Assembly (NCBI GenBank): GCA_016709995.1
Contig: JADJLQ010000001.1
Location: 1,522,001 to 1,586,000, forward strand
Direction of reading: 5' to 3'
From: Saprospiraceae bacterium
GTDB taxonomy: Bacteria > Bacteroidota > Bacteroidia > Chitinophagales > Saprospiraceae
Length of the DNA stretch: 64,000 nt
In this document: positions 1 through 8,897 of the stretch, in pieces
How the letters are laid out: each line of letters opens with the position of its first letter
Numbering within the stretch: the stretch's first letter is position 1
The notes under the pieces: model-generated
Databases searched by the model: none
Told to the model about the DNA's origin: nothing
What the model saw: the letters and a program-made list of their open reading frames with translations, nothing else
Program-made: the position numbers and the translations under genes

Positions 1-403
1 TGCTTGACCGGTCTGCCAATGGGATTAGTTTCAATTCCTTGAAGTCCCACTGGATAGCCCCAAAATATCGGTATTCGGCATCATTGACTTTCAATTGCCA
101 GCTGAAAATTCTAAAGGTACTATCCAGAGGGTAGATCATCGAAACATTTTCTAACCTTGGAAAGCTATATTTAAAAGAATTGGTTGTTTTTAATGCTTTT
201 ACCAAAATCGGTATCATTTGGTGACACGCATATACCCTATCTTCAGTAAGCTCTGCAGTCAGTACTCCTCTGGCAAGTACAGATAATGTATCTTCATATA
301 CCTGAATAGCAAGTCTTTCGTCAGAGGAAAGCGGGCTTGATCGCTGACCTAGTGCCATCATAGATATATAAAGAATAAAGGCCCCTGCCAGGATAAATCT
401 CAT
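1..403 (-). CDS. Secreted protein of unknown function, 3' end cut by the window edge
   Basis: An open frame of 134 codons starts at the ATG on the minus strand (401-403) and runs off the window. The first 20 residues, MRFILAGAFILYISMMALGQ, form a clear Sec signal peptide ending at a likely cleavage site before Arg-Ser-Ser. The mature part is predicted soluble and mixed alpha/beta; it contains a LARGVLTAELTEDR stretch and a region rich in aromatic residues. I do not recognise the family. It lies 63 bases downstream of mdh on the same strand and may be co-transcribed with it. It is probably periplasmic or outer-membrane associated. Confidence 0.6.
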   Translation of the reverse strand, partial: MRFILAGAFILYISMMALGQRSSPLSSDERLAIQVYEDTLSVLARGVLTAELTEDRVYACHQMIPILVKALKTTNSFKYSFPRLENVSMIYPLDSTFRIFSWQLKVNDAEYRYFGAIQWDFKELKLIPLADRSS

Positions 404-466
404 GGACAAAATTTTCAATAGAACGAAGTCACACCTAGTGACTATTATAAACAAACGTTAATTTGT

Positions 467-1399
467 TCAAAGATTCATAGAATCGTAAGCATCCATCACT
501 GTTTTTACTGATGTCGCAGATGCATTTAACAGAGCCATTTCAGCAGGATTGAGCTTAAGTTCGATGATCTCCTTGATCCCTCCCTTGCCCAATTTTACAG
601 GCACTCCTACATACACATTATTAAGTCCATATTGCCCTTCCATTTTTATACAGCAGGGGAATATGCGATTTTCATCTTTTAATATTGCAATCGCCATTTG
701 AGCAGCAGCAGCTCCAGGAGCATACCATGCGGAAGTCCCCATTAATTTTACGAGTTCGCCACCACCGACTTTAGTTCTTTCTACAATGGCATCCAGATCT
801 GCATGGCTGATGAGCTCAGTTACGGGTATCCCACTGACCGTGGTGTATCTCGGAAGTGGCACCATAGTATCACCATGACCGCCCATAAGCACTGCCTGGA
901 TATCTTTTGGTGAAACATTTAGTGCTTCTGCCAGAAAAGCTCTGTATCGTGCTGTATCCAGAATACCCGCCATTCCTAGCACTTTACTGGTATGCAAACC
1001 TGAAGTCTTTTGAGCTGCGTAAGTCATGACATCCAGGGGATTAGATACCACGATGATGATTGGGTCAGCAGAATATTGGAGGATGCTTTTAGTGACACTG
1101 CTGACGATCCTGGCATTGGTTGATATCAGATCATCTCTGCTCATGCCAGGCTTACGTGGCACTCCGGCAGTAATAATCACGATATCCGACCCCGCAGAAT
1201 CAGCATAATTGTCAGTCCCTTTGACCCTAGTACTGTATTCATCAATAGGCGCTTGCTGCCACATATCCAAAGCTTTGCCTTTGGCCAGGTCTCCTGCTAT
1301 GTCGATCATCACTATTTCATTCACGATATCCTGATGTGCAAGGACATTGGCACAAGTAGCACCTACATTACCTGCTCCGATCACACTAACTTTACTCAT
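467..1399 (-). CDS. mdh: Malate dehydrogenase (NAD-dependent, LDH-like type)
   Basis: Oxidises malate to oxaloacetate with NAD+ in the TCA cycle, in the cytosol. The 310-residue chain has the usual family length. It starts with a Rossmann fingerprint (GAGNVGA, residues 8-14) and an acidic NAD-binding residue in MIDIAGD (31-37). The substrate loop AGVPRKPGMSRDD carries Arg82 and Arg88, which marks malate rather than lactate specificity. LDTAR (147-151) and GGHGDTMVPL hold the Asp148/His175 catalytic pair. I chose the ATG at 1399 because the Rossmann strand follows at once; an upstream in-frame ATG at 1456 lies inside the promoter. A near-perfect Bacteroidota promoter precedes the gene. Confidence 0.96.
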   Translation of the reverse strand: MSKVSVIGAGNVGATCANVLAHQDIVNEIVMIDIAGDLAKGKALDMWQQAPIDEYSTRVKGTDNYADSAGSDIVIITAGVPRKPGMSRDDLISTNARIVSSVTKSILQYSADPIIIVVSNPLDVMTYAAQKTSGLHTSKVLGMAGILDTARYRAFLAEALNVSPKDIQAVLMGGHGDTMVPLPRYTTVSGIPVTELISHADLDAIVERTKVGGGELVKLMGTSAWYAPGAAAAQMAIAILKDENRIFPCCIKMEGQYGLNNVYVGVPVKLGKGGIKEIIELKLNPAEMALLNASATSVKTVMDAYDSMNL

Positions 1400-1428
1400 A
1401 TTTTTTACGTTAAGAATATTAAATAGCG

Positions 1429-1459
1429 CAAAGTTAGACCTGTATTGTGATACCACAAA
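1429..1459 (-). promoter_or_regulatory. Bacteroidota-type promoter of mdh
   Basis: On the minus strand, TTTG (1459-1456) is followed after exactly 19 bases by TAACTTTG (1436-1429). This matches the TTTG-N19-TAnnTTTG pattern of the primary sigma factor of Bacteroidota. The predicted transcript starts about 25 bases before the mdh ATG at 1399. Confidence 0.7.
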
Positions 1460-1515
1460 AGATATTCCATGAGTTTGTTGGGTTTTTCAACCATAAAATC
1501 GATAATTTTGTAATA

Positions 1516-3021
1516 ATGAAAAGAATTCTAGCGATCTCTTCTTTATTGTTGTGTGCTTTTGTACTACCTTCCCAAAGTAGCCTGCCTTTTACCTGTGGGA
1601 CTGAGCATCTGGAAGACATTAAACAAGAGATGCTCAAAAACAGGGAGGAATTCAAAAACCTTCATATTCAAAGGGGGGCTATCAATTATATACCTGTCAA
1701 AATATTTTTGGTTGCATACAATGATGGTACCGGCAATATATCAGTCATGAATGCGCTGCGCATGATGTGCCAATTGAATAAAGCCTATGTCGACCAAAAT
1801 ATTCAATTTTATATCAAAGAGCTCAAAACAATCAATAATACGGCCATCGCTGAGACACCTGGATCTTCCGGAGGTACTTTGCAAATGTCCCTAAACAAGG
1901 ACCCCAAAGCCGTCAATATCTTCATCACCCAAAAGATTCTCGATGGTGTGGCTGGATATTATATAGGACCGGCAGCGTCCTCCAATGATTTTATCGTCAT
2001 CCAAAGTGACTATATAGCAGATGTAAGGGTGGCACCTCATGAAATGGGACATTATTTAAGCTTACCTCATACTTTTCATGGCTGGGATGCCGTTGCCTGG
2101 GATCCGGTTAAAAATGGCAATCCTGTCGGCAAGTTTGCCCCTGATGGCATCACCATCAATGAGTTTGCAGACAGCTCCAATTGTGGACCTAAAAATGTAG
2201 GAGATGGTTTTTGCGACACCCCTGCTGATTATAATTTCGGCCCCTCTCCTACCTGTACTTATAATCCTTTGGCAATGGATCCCAATGGTCGATTATTACA
2301 TCCTCAAACAAATAATTTCATGAATTATTTTTCTGGATGTACAGAATACATTTTTACACCTAATCAAAAAGACGCAGTACTCGCCAGTTATAATAGTAGT
2401 GCAAGAAGGGATATCAGAGGAACCTCTCCGCCTACCATTACAACGATCACTAGTCAAGCAACCTTGCGCACTCCAGCCAATGGAAGCCCCACTGTCAGTG
2501 CCGACACGGTCACCCTTGACTGGGATGATGTGCCAGGAGCCACTTCTTATCTGGTACAGTATGATGTCGTATCCACCTTTGAATTATTCGTACAATCTAT
2601 TGTTACTAAAGAAAGTAAATTAAAAATAGAAAAGCTCACTCAAAACAGGACTTATCACTGGAGGGTGATCCCATTCAATGAATACTCTACTTGCTTTCTT
2701 GATCCGCAGAGATTTACTTTTAAAGCTGGTGCTTTGACAGCGGTACCCGATATTCCTGAAGTAAAGAGCTTTGCTGTGTATCCAAATCCTGCCTTTAATG
2801 ATGATAAAGTTCATATTCAACTTGAGAGTAAGACCAGTTTTAATGGTACGATCAATGTGTACGATATACGTGGAAGGCAACTTATATACCAATTTAAAGA
2901 TAAGTTTCAAAGTGGGCTAACTGCCAAAGAACTGTACATGGATGTATTAAAACCTGGAGTATATGCGGTGGTGCTCTCCTCAGGTCAAGGCCAGGTGACT
3001 AGAAAACTGGTTGTACTTTGA
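1516..3021 (+). CDS. Secreted M43 (pappalysin/cytophagalysin-like) metalloprotease with Fn3 and T9SS sorting domains
   Basis: Predicted extracellular zinc endopeptidase. The 501-residue chain has a signal peptide (about 1-20), a metzincin zinc site HEMGHYLSLPH (residues 175-185: His175, Glu176, His179, His185) and a downstream Met-turn region (NFMNYFSGC). These features are typical of family M43. A fibronectin type III-like module follows (about 330-420), then a type A T9SS C-terminal sorting domain (about 425-501) with YPNP and GVYAVVLSSG motifs. The start at 1516 puts the signal peptide at the N-terminus; in-frame sequence upstream has no secretion signal. A TAATTTTG box at 1503-1510 lies only 5 bases before the ATG, so the mRNA may be nearly leaderless. 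Confidence 0.9.
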   Translation: MKRILAISSLLLCAFVLPSQSSLPFTCGTEHLEDIKQEMLKNREEFKNLHIQRGAINYIPVKIFLVAYNDGTGNISVMNALRMMCQLNKAYVDQNIQFYIKELKTINNTAIAETPGSSGGTLQMSLNKDPKAVNIFITQKILDGVAGYYIGPAASSNDFIVIQSDYIADVRVAPHEMGHYLSLPHTFHGWDAVAWDPVKNGNPVGKFAPDGITINEFADSSNCGPKNVGDGFCDTPADYNFGPSPTCTYNPLAMDPNGRLLHPQTNNFMNYFSGCTEYIFTPNQKDAVLASYNSSARRDIRGTSPPTITTITSQATLRTPANGSPTVSADTVTLDWDDVPGATSYLVQYDVVSTFELFVQSIVTKESKLKIEKLTQNRTYHWRVIPFNEYSTCFLDPQRFTFKAGALTAVPDIPEVKSFAVYPNPAFNDDKVHIQLESKTSFNGTINVYDIRGRQLIYQFKDKFQSGLTAKELYMDVLKPGVYAVVLSSGQGQVTRKLVVL

Positions 3022-3495
3022 TCAGGCAGATTTTTTCTTAAATGACCATTCAAAGGTAAATTTAGCTACCTCTACTCCATCTTTATTGCGTCCGATCGTG
3101 GTAACCGAGACAACCGAACCATTCGGATTATTTTCAGCTTCTTTGACAGCTGCGACAATTCGAGGAACTTCCGGACATTCAAACAAAATGATTCCTTTTG
3201 CTTTTTTTAGAAAAACACCACTCATCCCAGTGACCAACATGGACATATCCTTCCCCTCAATAGCTGCCAATGCAATACTTCCTGTTGATAGTTCAGCTGC
3301 AGCGGACAATGCTGCGAAATAGATAGAACGAAAGGGGTTCTTTGTAGACCATCTGTATGGGATTTGAACCACACATTTTTCGTGATCCAGCACTTTGATC
3401 TTAAGACCAAAAAACCAAGCACCAGGCAATTGATTAAAAAAATAAAATCGCATCACCCACGGGCTCAACATGCGGCTTATTATTTTCTGATCCAT
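3022..3495 (-). CDS. DUF4442 hotdog-fold protein (thioesterase-like)
   Basis: A 157-residue protein that matches the DUF4442 branch of the hotdog thioesterase superfamily in length and layout. The segment NPFRSIYFAALSAAAELSTG resembles the central hotdog helix, with Glu in the usual catalytic position. A beta-rich half follows, ending in a basic KKKSA tail. Family members are thought to act on acyl-CoA or acyl-carrier thioesters, but the substrate is unknown here. The gene converges on the M43 protease gene, with the two stop codons directly adjacent, and no terminator is visible between them. Confidence 0.7.
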   Translation of the reverse strand: MDQKIISRMLSPWVMRFYFFNQLPGAWFFGLKIKVLDHEKCVVQIPYRWSTKNPFRSIYFAALSAAAELSTGSIALAAIEGKDMSMLVTGMSGVFLKKAKGIILFECPEVPRIVAAVKEAENNPNGSVVSVTTIGRNKDGVEVAKFTFEWSFKKKSA

Positions 3496-3591
3496 TATGA
3501 TATATTATTTGGTTTGAACAATGTGAGCTTCTTATTTTCTCTAAATAGTTTCAATATATAATTATTTTCGCACCCATATCAACATTACAAC

Positions 3592-4797
3592 ATGAATCTT
3601 CACGAATATCAAGGTAAAGACCTCTTAAAAAAGTTTAATATTCCCGTTCAGGAAGGGATTCTCGCCACTACGGAAGAAGAGGCTCTCCTTGCATACGAAA
3701 AAATCGCAGCTGACACGCATTCACCAGTAGTCGTTGTAAAAGCTCAAATTCACGCAGGAGGACGAGGCAAAGGAGGCGGGGTCAAGGTCGTCAAGTCAAA
3801 AGAGCAGGCTCAGCAGGTTATACCCCAGATCTTAGGTATGATGCTCAAAACGCCACAGACACCCGGGGGCATGACTGGTGCTGGCAAATTGGTCAAAAAG
3901 ATCCTGATCACTGAAGATTCCTTCCGACCCACCTTTGAGTCTTGCAAAGAATACTATGTCTCTATCTTAACAGATCGGGAAAAGAAGGCGAATGTGATCA
4001 TCTATTCGACTGAAGGTGGCATGGATATCGAAGCAGTGGCAGAGCATACCCCAGAGCTTTTATACAAGGAGTATGTACATCCTCTGGTAGGACTACAAGC
4101 ATTCCAGGCAAGAAATATTGCCTTTAATCTGGGACTGGAAGGGGACAGTTTTAAAAACATGGTTAAATTTATTACCAACCTATACCAGGCATTTGTCCAG
4201 TCTGATGCCACCTTGTTTGAAATCAACCCTTGTCTGAGGGATGGACTTGGCAATATTATCGCGGTCGACTGTAAAGTTTCTTTGGATGACAATGCCCTTT
4301 TTAGGCATGCAGACCTCGAAGCCCTTAGAGATACCGACGAAGAAGATCCGGCTGAAGTCGAAGCGAAAGCTTATAATTTGAATTATGTAGCGTTGGATGG
4401 AAATGTAGGGTGTATGGTCAATGGTGCTGGTCTCGCTATGGCTACCATGGACATCATCAAACTATCTGGTGGCGAGCCGGCCAATTTTCTTGATGTTGGA
4501 GGTACTGCAGATGCTGCCAGGGTCGAACAAGCTTTCAGAATTATTTTAAAAGATCCGGCAGTAAGAGCAATACTCATCAATATTTTTGGTGGCATCGTCC
4601 GATGTGATCGTGTGGCTCAAGGTGTCGTAGATGCTTACAAAAATATCGGCGAGATCAAAGTGCCTATCATAGTGAGACTTCAAGGGACAAATGCTGAATT
4701 AGCCAAAAAAATCATCGATGATTCGGGGCTCCGGGTTCGATCAGCCATTTTACTTAAAGATGCCGCCGCATTGGTAAAAGAAGCGTTAGAGTCTTAA
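3592..4797 (+). CDS. sucC: Succinyl-CoA synthetase beta subunit (succinate-CoA ligase)
   Basis: Couples succinyl-CoA cleavage to nucleoside triphosphate synthesis in the TCA cycle, as a heterotetramer with SucD (not in this window). The 401-residue chain starts with the family signature MNLHEYQGKDLLKKF. It has the ATP-grasp lysine/glycine segment KAQIHAGGRGKGGGVK (about 50-65), the metal-binding motif EINPC, and the C-terminal ligase domain with GGTAD and NIFGGIVRCD, which contacts the SucD phosphohistidine. It is slightly longer than the 388-residue E. coli protein. A TATTTTCG box at 3563-3570 is a possible -7 element. xseA and xseB follow closely on the same strand. Confidence 0.95.
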   Translation: MNLHEYQGKDLLKKFNIPVQEGILATTEEEALLAYEKIAADTHSPVVVVKAQIHAGGRGKGGGVKVVKSKEQAQQVIPQILGMMLKTPQTPGGMTGAGKLVKKILITEDSFRPTFESCKEYYVSILTDREKKANVIIYSTEGGMDIEAVAEHTPELLYKEYVHPLVGLQAFQARNIAFNLGLEGDSFKNMVKFITNLYQAFVQSDATLFEINPCLRDGLGNIIAVDCKVSLDDNALFRHADLEALRDTDEEDPAEVEAKAYNLNYVALDGNVGCMVNGAGLAMATMDIIKLSGGEPANFLDVGGTADAARVEQAFRIILKDPAVRAILINIFGGIVRCDRVAQGVVDAYKNIGEIKVPIIVRLQGTNAELAKKIIDDSGLRVRSAILLKDAAALVKEALES

Positions 4798-4821
4798 TCA
4801 GTCAATAACTGACAAATCACA

Positions 4822-6048
4822 TTGACACCACTATCCTTATTTGAGATAAATGAATATATAAGACAGGTCATAGCACTCAATTTTACTGAACCTGTCTGGA
4901 TCAGAGCTGAAATCAATCAATGTAGTTTTTCTAGAGGCCACTGTTATCTGGATCTTATAGAAAAAAAAGAAGAAGGCGAGGACATCATAGCCCAGGCAAG
5001 TGCTGCCATCTGGTATAGAAATCTGAAGTTTATCGAACATAAGACCGGTCCCGGATTGAGCCAATTGTTGCAAAAAGGAGTCCAGGTGCTCCTTAAAGTA
5101 AAAATCGATTACAATGAACGATACGGCCTCAAATTTAATGTCGAAGATATAGACACTTCCTTTACGCTGGGACAGCTGGAGCTAAAACGCAGAGAAGTAC
5201 TGAATGAACTAGAAAAAAAAGGACTGATTGAAAAAAACAAAAAAATACTGTTACCAGTGGTAATACAAAAGATAGCTGTCATTTCATCAGAGCGCGCAGC
5301 AGGTCTGCAGGACTTTATCTCCCACTTGCAGGAAAACGCCTATGATTTTGCCTTCCGTTGTGAACTATTCTCTGCAGCCATGCAGGGAAAAAATGTAGAA
5401 CGCGAAGTCATTCGTGCCTGCCTGGACATCCTCAAAGAAAAAGAACCTTATGATGCGGTGATCATCATCAGAGGCGGGGGATCCAAACTAGACCTTTCCC
5501 CCTTTGACGGACTTAGACTTTGTATGCAATTGGCAGATATGCCCTTTCCTGTCATCACCGGTATAGGACATGACATAGACCAATCTATTGCCGACCTGGT
5601 GGCCCACACCAGCTTAAAAACCCCAACCGCGGTGGCCAACTACCTGATAGATCACAATGTAGGCTTTGAGTCCAGCTTGTTTGAAAGGCTCAGGCATATC
5701 GAGACTTTTGCTCATCAGATCATTAAAGACCAAAATCGACGCATACAACGGTCTGCAGAATCTATTAAATACCTCGCAATTCAAACTATTCAAAATCATA
5801 AATTTAAGCTGAATCAGTACCGGTTAGATTTAAATCAAAGACCTTTGATGATGATCAAAGCCTATCAACTGGAGCTCGACAGTGCCCACAAGGTATTAAA
5901 CCTGATAGATCCTTATACTTTATTGCAAAGAGGATATAGTATGACCACCAAAGGAGGTATACTGATTAAAAATATGCAGCAGGTCAATGCCGGCGACATC
6001 ATAGAAACTCGCCTGGCGAAAGGCACTATATCCAGCATAGTTAAATAA
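4822..6048 (+). CDS. xseA: Exodeoxyribonuclease VII large subunit
   Basis: Catalytic and DNA-binding subunit of the metal-independent exonuclease that degrades single-stranded DNA in both directions. The 408-residue chain has an N-terminal OB-fold (about 1-100) and the catalytic domain with ISSERAAGLQDF, IIRGGGSKLDLSPFDG and GIGHDIDQSIADLVAH. A coiled-coil segment follows, then the C-terminal LLQRGYSMTTKGG motif. There is no in-frame ATG before conserved sequence; TTG at 4822 is the most plausible start, 12 bases after an in-frame stop at 4810. It lies 24 bases after sucC and 17 bases before xseB. Confidence 0.94.
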   Translation: MTPLSLFEINEYIRQVIALNFTEPVWIRAEINQCSFSRGHCYLDLIEKKEEGEDIIAQASAAIWYRNLKFIEHKTGPGLSQLLQKGVQVLLKVKIDYNERYGLKFNVEDIDTSFTLGQLELKRREVLNELEKKGLIEKNKKILLPVVIQKIAVISSERAAGLQDFISHLQENAYDFAFRCELFSAAMQGKNVEREVIRACLDILKEKEPYDAVIIIRGGGSKLDLSPFDGLRLCMQLADMPFPVITGIGHDIDQSIADLVAHTSLKTPTAVANYLIDHNVGFESSLFERLRHIETFAHQIIKDQNRRIQRSAESIKYLAIQTIQNHKFKLNQYRLDLNQRPLMMIKAYQLELDSAHKVLNLIDPYTLLQRGYSMTTKGGILIKNMQQVNAGDIIETRLAKGTISSIVK

Positions 6049-6065
6049 CATCAATTTAATTGTAC

Positions 6066-6281
6066 ATGAAAAAATCAAACCTACATAAATCGGATCTCAC
6101 ATACGAACAAGCAAAATCAGCACTGGATAAGATCATCAAGGACATTCAAAATGAAAACCTTTCAATTGATCTCCTGGCAGAAAAAATCAAACAGGCGCAG
6201 GAGCTTATCACTTATTGTCAAATGAGATTGAGGAATATTGAATCCGAAGTCAAATCACTCATAGGTGACGAAGAAGAATAA
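6066..6281 (+). CDS. xseB: Exodeoxyribonuclease VII small subunit
   Basis: Several copies of this small helical protein bind the coiled coil of XseA. The 71-residue product has the family pattern LTYEQAKSALDKIIKDIQ, then ENLSIDLLAEKIKQAQELI, then a charged acidic tail ending in DEEE. I used the ATG at 6066; a TTG two codons upstream is also in frame. It follows xseA by 17 bases, so the two subunits are almost certainly co-translated. No clear terminator is seen in the 61 bases before the next, convergent gene. Confidence 0.92.
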   Translation: MKKSNLHKSDLTYEQAKSALDKIIKDIQNENLSIDLLAEKIKQAQELITYCQMRLRNIESEVKSLIGDEEE

Positions 6282-6342
6282 CCTAGGGTTAATATAATAA
6301 ATAGCTAGACGCTGACGATTTCAACTTTAACCATAAACGAAA

Positions 6343-7329
6343 CTATCCCAAGTCAGCAGGATAATGTAACCCAATTATTTTTCGGACTCTATCTAAGGTA
6401 CTCGTGAGCTCTAAAGAAAAATCCAAAGGCATCAGCTTGCTCTCTTTTTGGTCTGCTTCTACACATTCCTGGACCTCTTTCATCTCGTAATAAAAACCTC
6501 GGGATGGATAATCCCACTTCTTGATTTCTTTGGAGCCATCAGGTCGTAAGATCCAGATTTCGTTTGACTCATGCCACCTAAGAGGTATTATGATTGAGCC
6601 TTGTTCAAAGTACAAAATAGCCTGACCAGCTGACTCATACATGATGCTGGATTCGAGGTAGGCAGTAGTGCCGCGATTATATTTAAAGAGCAAATTGCAG
6701 GATTCGTCGATGTCATTCACGATGACTGCCTGAGCGTTGATTTCGTCAGGACCTCCCAATAACAACAAGCTTAAAAATATCGGATAGATGCCAATGTCTA
6801 AAAGTGCTCCACCGCCCAATTCATTTTGAAGTAACCTGGAGACCCCTTGTGTCAGTCCCCTTTCTTTGCCTTTAAAACAGAATTCCGCTTTTAAGTGTAG
6901 CATATGTCCAAGTGAACCTTGCCGACAAAATTCATTTAACCATAAAATATGAGGCATAAATCGTGTCCACATAGCCTCCATCAAGAATACGGATCGCGCT
7001 CTGGCCAAAGCTACCAAAGCCTCAGATTGATGAAGATTGATAGTAAAAGGTTTTTCACATAGAACAGGAATCCCTTTTTCAATGCATTTTGAAGCCAAAA
7101 CGAAGTGTAAATGGTGAGGTACTGCAACATATACTGCATCCACACTGGCATCCGATATAAAATCATCGTAATCACCGTAAGGCACCCCTCCATATAATGC
7201 TGTAAAGTCCTCAGCTTTAGCCAAGTCCCTTGATGCTGCAGCGCCTACCACTCCAAGGCTAGTTTGAGTTAATTCTTGAGCAAATTTGTGCGCTATTCTC
7301 CCCAACCCTATTATTCCCCATCTAAACAT
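6343..7329 (-). CDS. Gfo/Idh/MocA-family NAD(P)-dependent oxidoreductase
   Basis: A 328-residue protein with an N-terminal Rossmann domain (WGIIGLGRIA, residues 3-12) and the family signature LCEKPFTINLHQSEAL, whose Glu-Lys-Pro contacts cofactor and substrate. The C-terminal alpha/beta dimerisation domain includes the typical GGGALLDIGIYPIFL segment. It resembles trans-1,2-dihydrobenzene-1,2-diol dehydrogenase and related sugar dehydrogenases; the actual substrate cannot be told from sequence. The ATG at 7329 is preferred over a TTG two codons upstream. It is transcribed towards xseB. Confidence 0.88.
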   Translation of the reverse strand: MFRWGIIGLGRIAHKFAQELTQTSLGVVGAAASRDLAKAEDFTALYGGVPYGDYDDFISDASVDAVYVAVPHHLHFVLASKCIEKGIPVLCEKPFTINLHQSEALVALARARSVFLMEAMWTRFMPHILWLNEFCRQGSLGHMLHLKAEFCFKGKERGLTQGVSRLLQNELGGGALLDIGIYPIFLSLLLLGGPDEINAQAVIVNDIDESCNLLFKYNRGTTAYLESSIMYESAGQAILYFEQGSIIIPLRWHESNEIWILRPDGSKEIKKWDYPSRGFYYEMKEVQECVEADQKESKLMPLDFSLELTSTLDRVRKIIGLHYPADLG

Positions 7330-7480
7330 TAGCAATTTATTTACAAATATTTTAACATTTTAAGTTATATACAGATTATTTTTGCATCACAAATTATTGA
7401 TCGCCCCAATAATTCCCTCCAATTTACTAATTGTTTCCAATTTAAAATTTTTACTTAAACAATAACAAAACATTTAAACT

Positions 7481-8740
7481 ATGGCTATTAATCTTCTCGA
7501 AATGCTCCAATCTCAAATTGGTGGCGAGCTAGCAAGTCAAGCTAGTAAATTCTTAGGTGAATCTGAATCAAACACTTCAAAAGCAGTTGGATCCATTCTT
7601 CCAACGCTTCTAGGTAGCCTTGCAGGTAAAGGTTCTAGCGAATCTGGAGCCCGTGGTATATTAGATTTTATTAAAACCAATAATATTGATGGTAGCATCC
7701 TCAGCAATCTAGGTGGTTTGTTCTCCGGTGGACAAGGTACTGACAGTCTTTTGAATGCTGGTGGTGGAATACTCAAATTTCTGGTTGGTGACAAACTCGG
7801 ATCTATCGTAGATGTCATCTCCAATGTAGCTGGTGTAAAGACTGGTTCTTCTTCATCGTTATTAAAAATGGCTGCACCTCTTTTAATGGGTTTTGTAGGT
7901 AAGTATATCAAAGAAAAATCAATTGATGCCTTAGGTTTAAAAAACTTATTAGGCGGACAACGTGATTTCATTTCTAAAGGGGTGCCTTCAGCTTTAAGTA
8001 GCGTATTAGGTCTTGCAAGTACTGCAGGTAACACTGCTTCTACTGCAAGCAAAATGACTTCAGGTGGTGGATCAAGCAATACTTCAGGTGGTGGCAACAA
8101 TATGCTTAAATGGTTATTGCCTTTACTCTTATTAGGAGCTTTGGCTTATTTCTTAGGTCGTAAAGGCTGCTCAAATTCTATGGAGTCTCCAGCTGCTGCT
8201 GTAACGGCGACTATGGATGCAGCTAAAATGGCTGCTGACTCTGCAGCTGCTGCTATGAAGAGAGTGGCTGATAGTATAGCTGCCACAGTGAGCAAATTTT
8301 CTTTGCCAGGAGGTGTGGAACTAAATGCCAAAAAAGGAAGCTTTACTGACAAAATCGCTACTTATTTCTCTGATGCAAATGCCACTTTAGACCCAAATAT
8401 GGCTTTTGCATTTGATGGTGTAAACTTCAAAACCGGATCAGATTCTTTGACTGCTGAATCATCAGCTCAATTGGATGAACTGGTCGCCGTATTGAATGCT
8501 TACGCTACTGTAGCTATTAAAGTAGTAGGTCATACAGACAACGTAGGCAATGCTGCTGCTAATAAAAAATTATCTGATATGAGAGCTAAATCTGTAAAAG
8601 CTTATCTTGTTGGAAAAGGTGTAGCCGGTGCAAGAGTAGCTACTGCAGGTATGGGACCTGACAAACCTATCGCTGACAATGCTACCGAAGAAGGCAAAGC
8701 AACCAATCGTCGTGTAGAAGTCGTCGTAACTAAGAAGTAA
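7481..8740 (+). CDS. DUF937 domain protein with one membrane segment and a C-terminal OmpA peptidoglycan-binding domain
   Basis: The 419-residue chain starts with a glycine/serine-rich DUF937 domain (about 1-180). A low-complexity Gly-Ser linker and a single membrane helix follow (about 208-225, LLPLLLLGALAYFLG). An Ala-rich helical stretch (about 230-270) leads to an OmpA-like domain (about 315-419) with GHTDNVG and a LSDMRAKSVKAYL motif, plus NRRVEVVV at the end. This suggests a membrane-anchored protein that reaches the peptidoglycan. Codon use is strongly biased towards GCT, GGT and TTA, unlike many neighbours, which suggests high expression. A strong terminator follows. The precise role is unknown. 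Confidence 0.85.
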   Translation: MAINLLEMLQSQIGGELASQASKFLGESESNTSKAVGSILPTLLGSLAGKGSSESGARGILDFIKTNNIDGSILSNLGGLFSGGQGTDSLLNAGGGILKFLVGDKLGSIVDVISNVAGVKTGSSSSLLKMAAPLLMGFVGKYIKEKSIDALGLKNLLGGQRDFISKGVPSALSSVLGLASTAGNTASTASKMTSGGGSSNTSGGGNNMLKWLLPLLLLGALAYFLGRKGCSNSMESPAAAVTATMDAAKMAADSAAAAMKRVADSIAATVSKFSLPGGVELNAKKGSFTDKIATYFSDANATLDPNMAFAFDGVNFKTGSDSLTAESSAQLDELVAVLNAYATVAIKVVGHTDNVGNAAANKKLSDMRAKSVKAYLVGKGVAGARVATAGMGPDKPIADNATEEGKATNRRVEVVVTKK

Positions 8741-8761
8741 TCCTATTTAATTATAGATTAG

Positions 8762-8793
8762 AGCCAATCCGTCGATACGGATTGGCTTTTTTT
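8762..8793 (+). terminator. Rho-independent terminator after the DUF937-OmpA gene
   Basis: A perfect stem, AGCCAATCCGT paired with ACGGATTGGCT around the loop CGAT, is followed by seven Ts (8787-8793). It starts 22 bases after the stop codon. Confidence 0.92.
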
Positions 8794-8897
8794 GTTTATG
8801 AAGCTAGTTTGAACAGCTTTTTAGCAAGTTTTGATCATACAATAGGTATTAGAAAAGCGTTTACTTTTAGAAAAGCTTTAAATTTGGATACTTCGAT

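Noticed and set aside
450..467. AACAAA/TTTGTT inverted repeat as an mdh terminator
   Set aside because: Only six A-T rich pairs and no proper T-run; too weak to call.
3011..3322. Plus-strand frame overlapping the DUF4442 gene
   Set aside because: The minus-strand frame has clear family features; this one is an antisense shadow.
7537..8100. Long open frame on the minus strand opposite the DUF937-OmpA gene
   Set aside because: It mirrors a Gly/Ser-rich, codon-biased gene. The product is proline-rich without a known fold, and the plus-strand gene has clear domains and a terminator.
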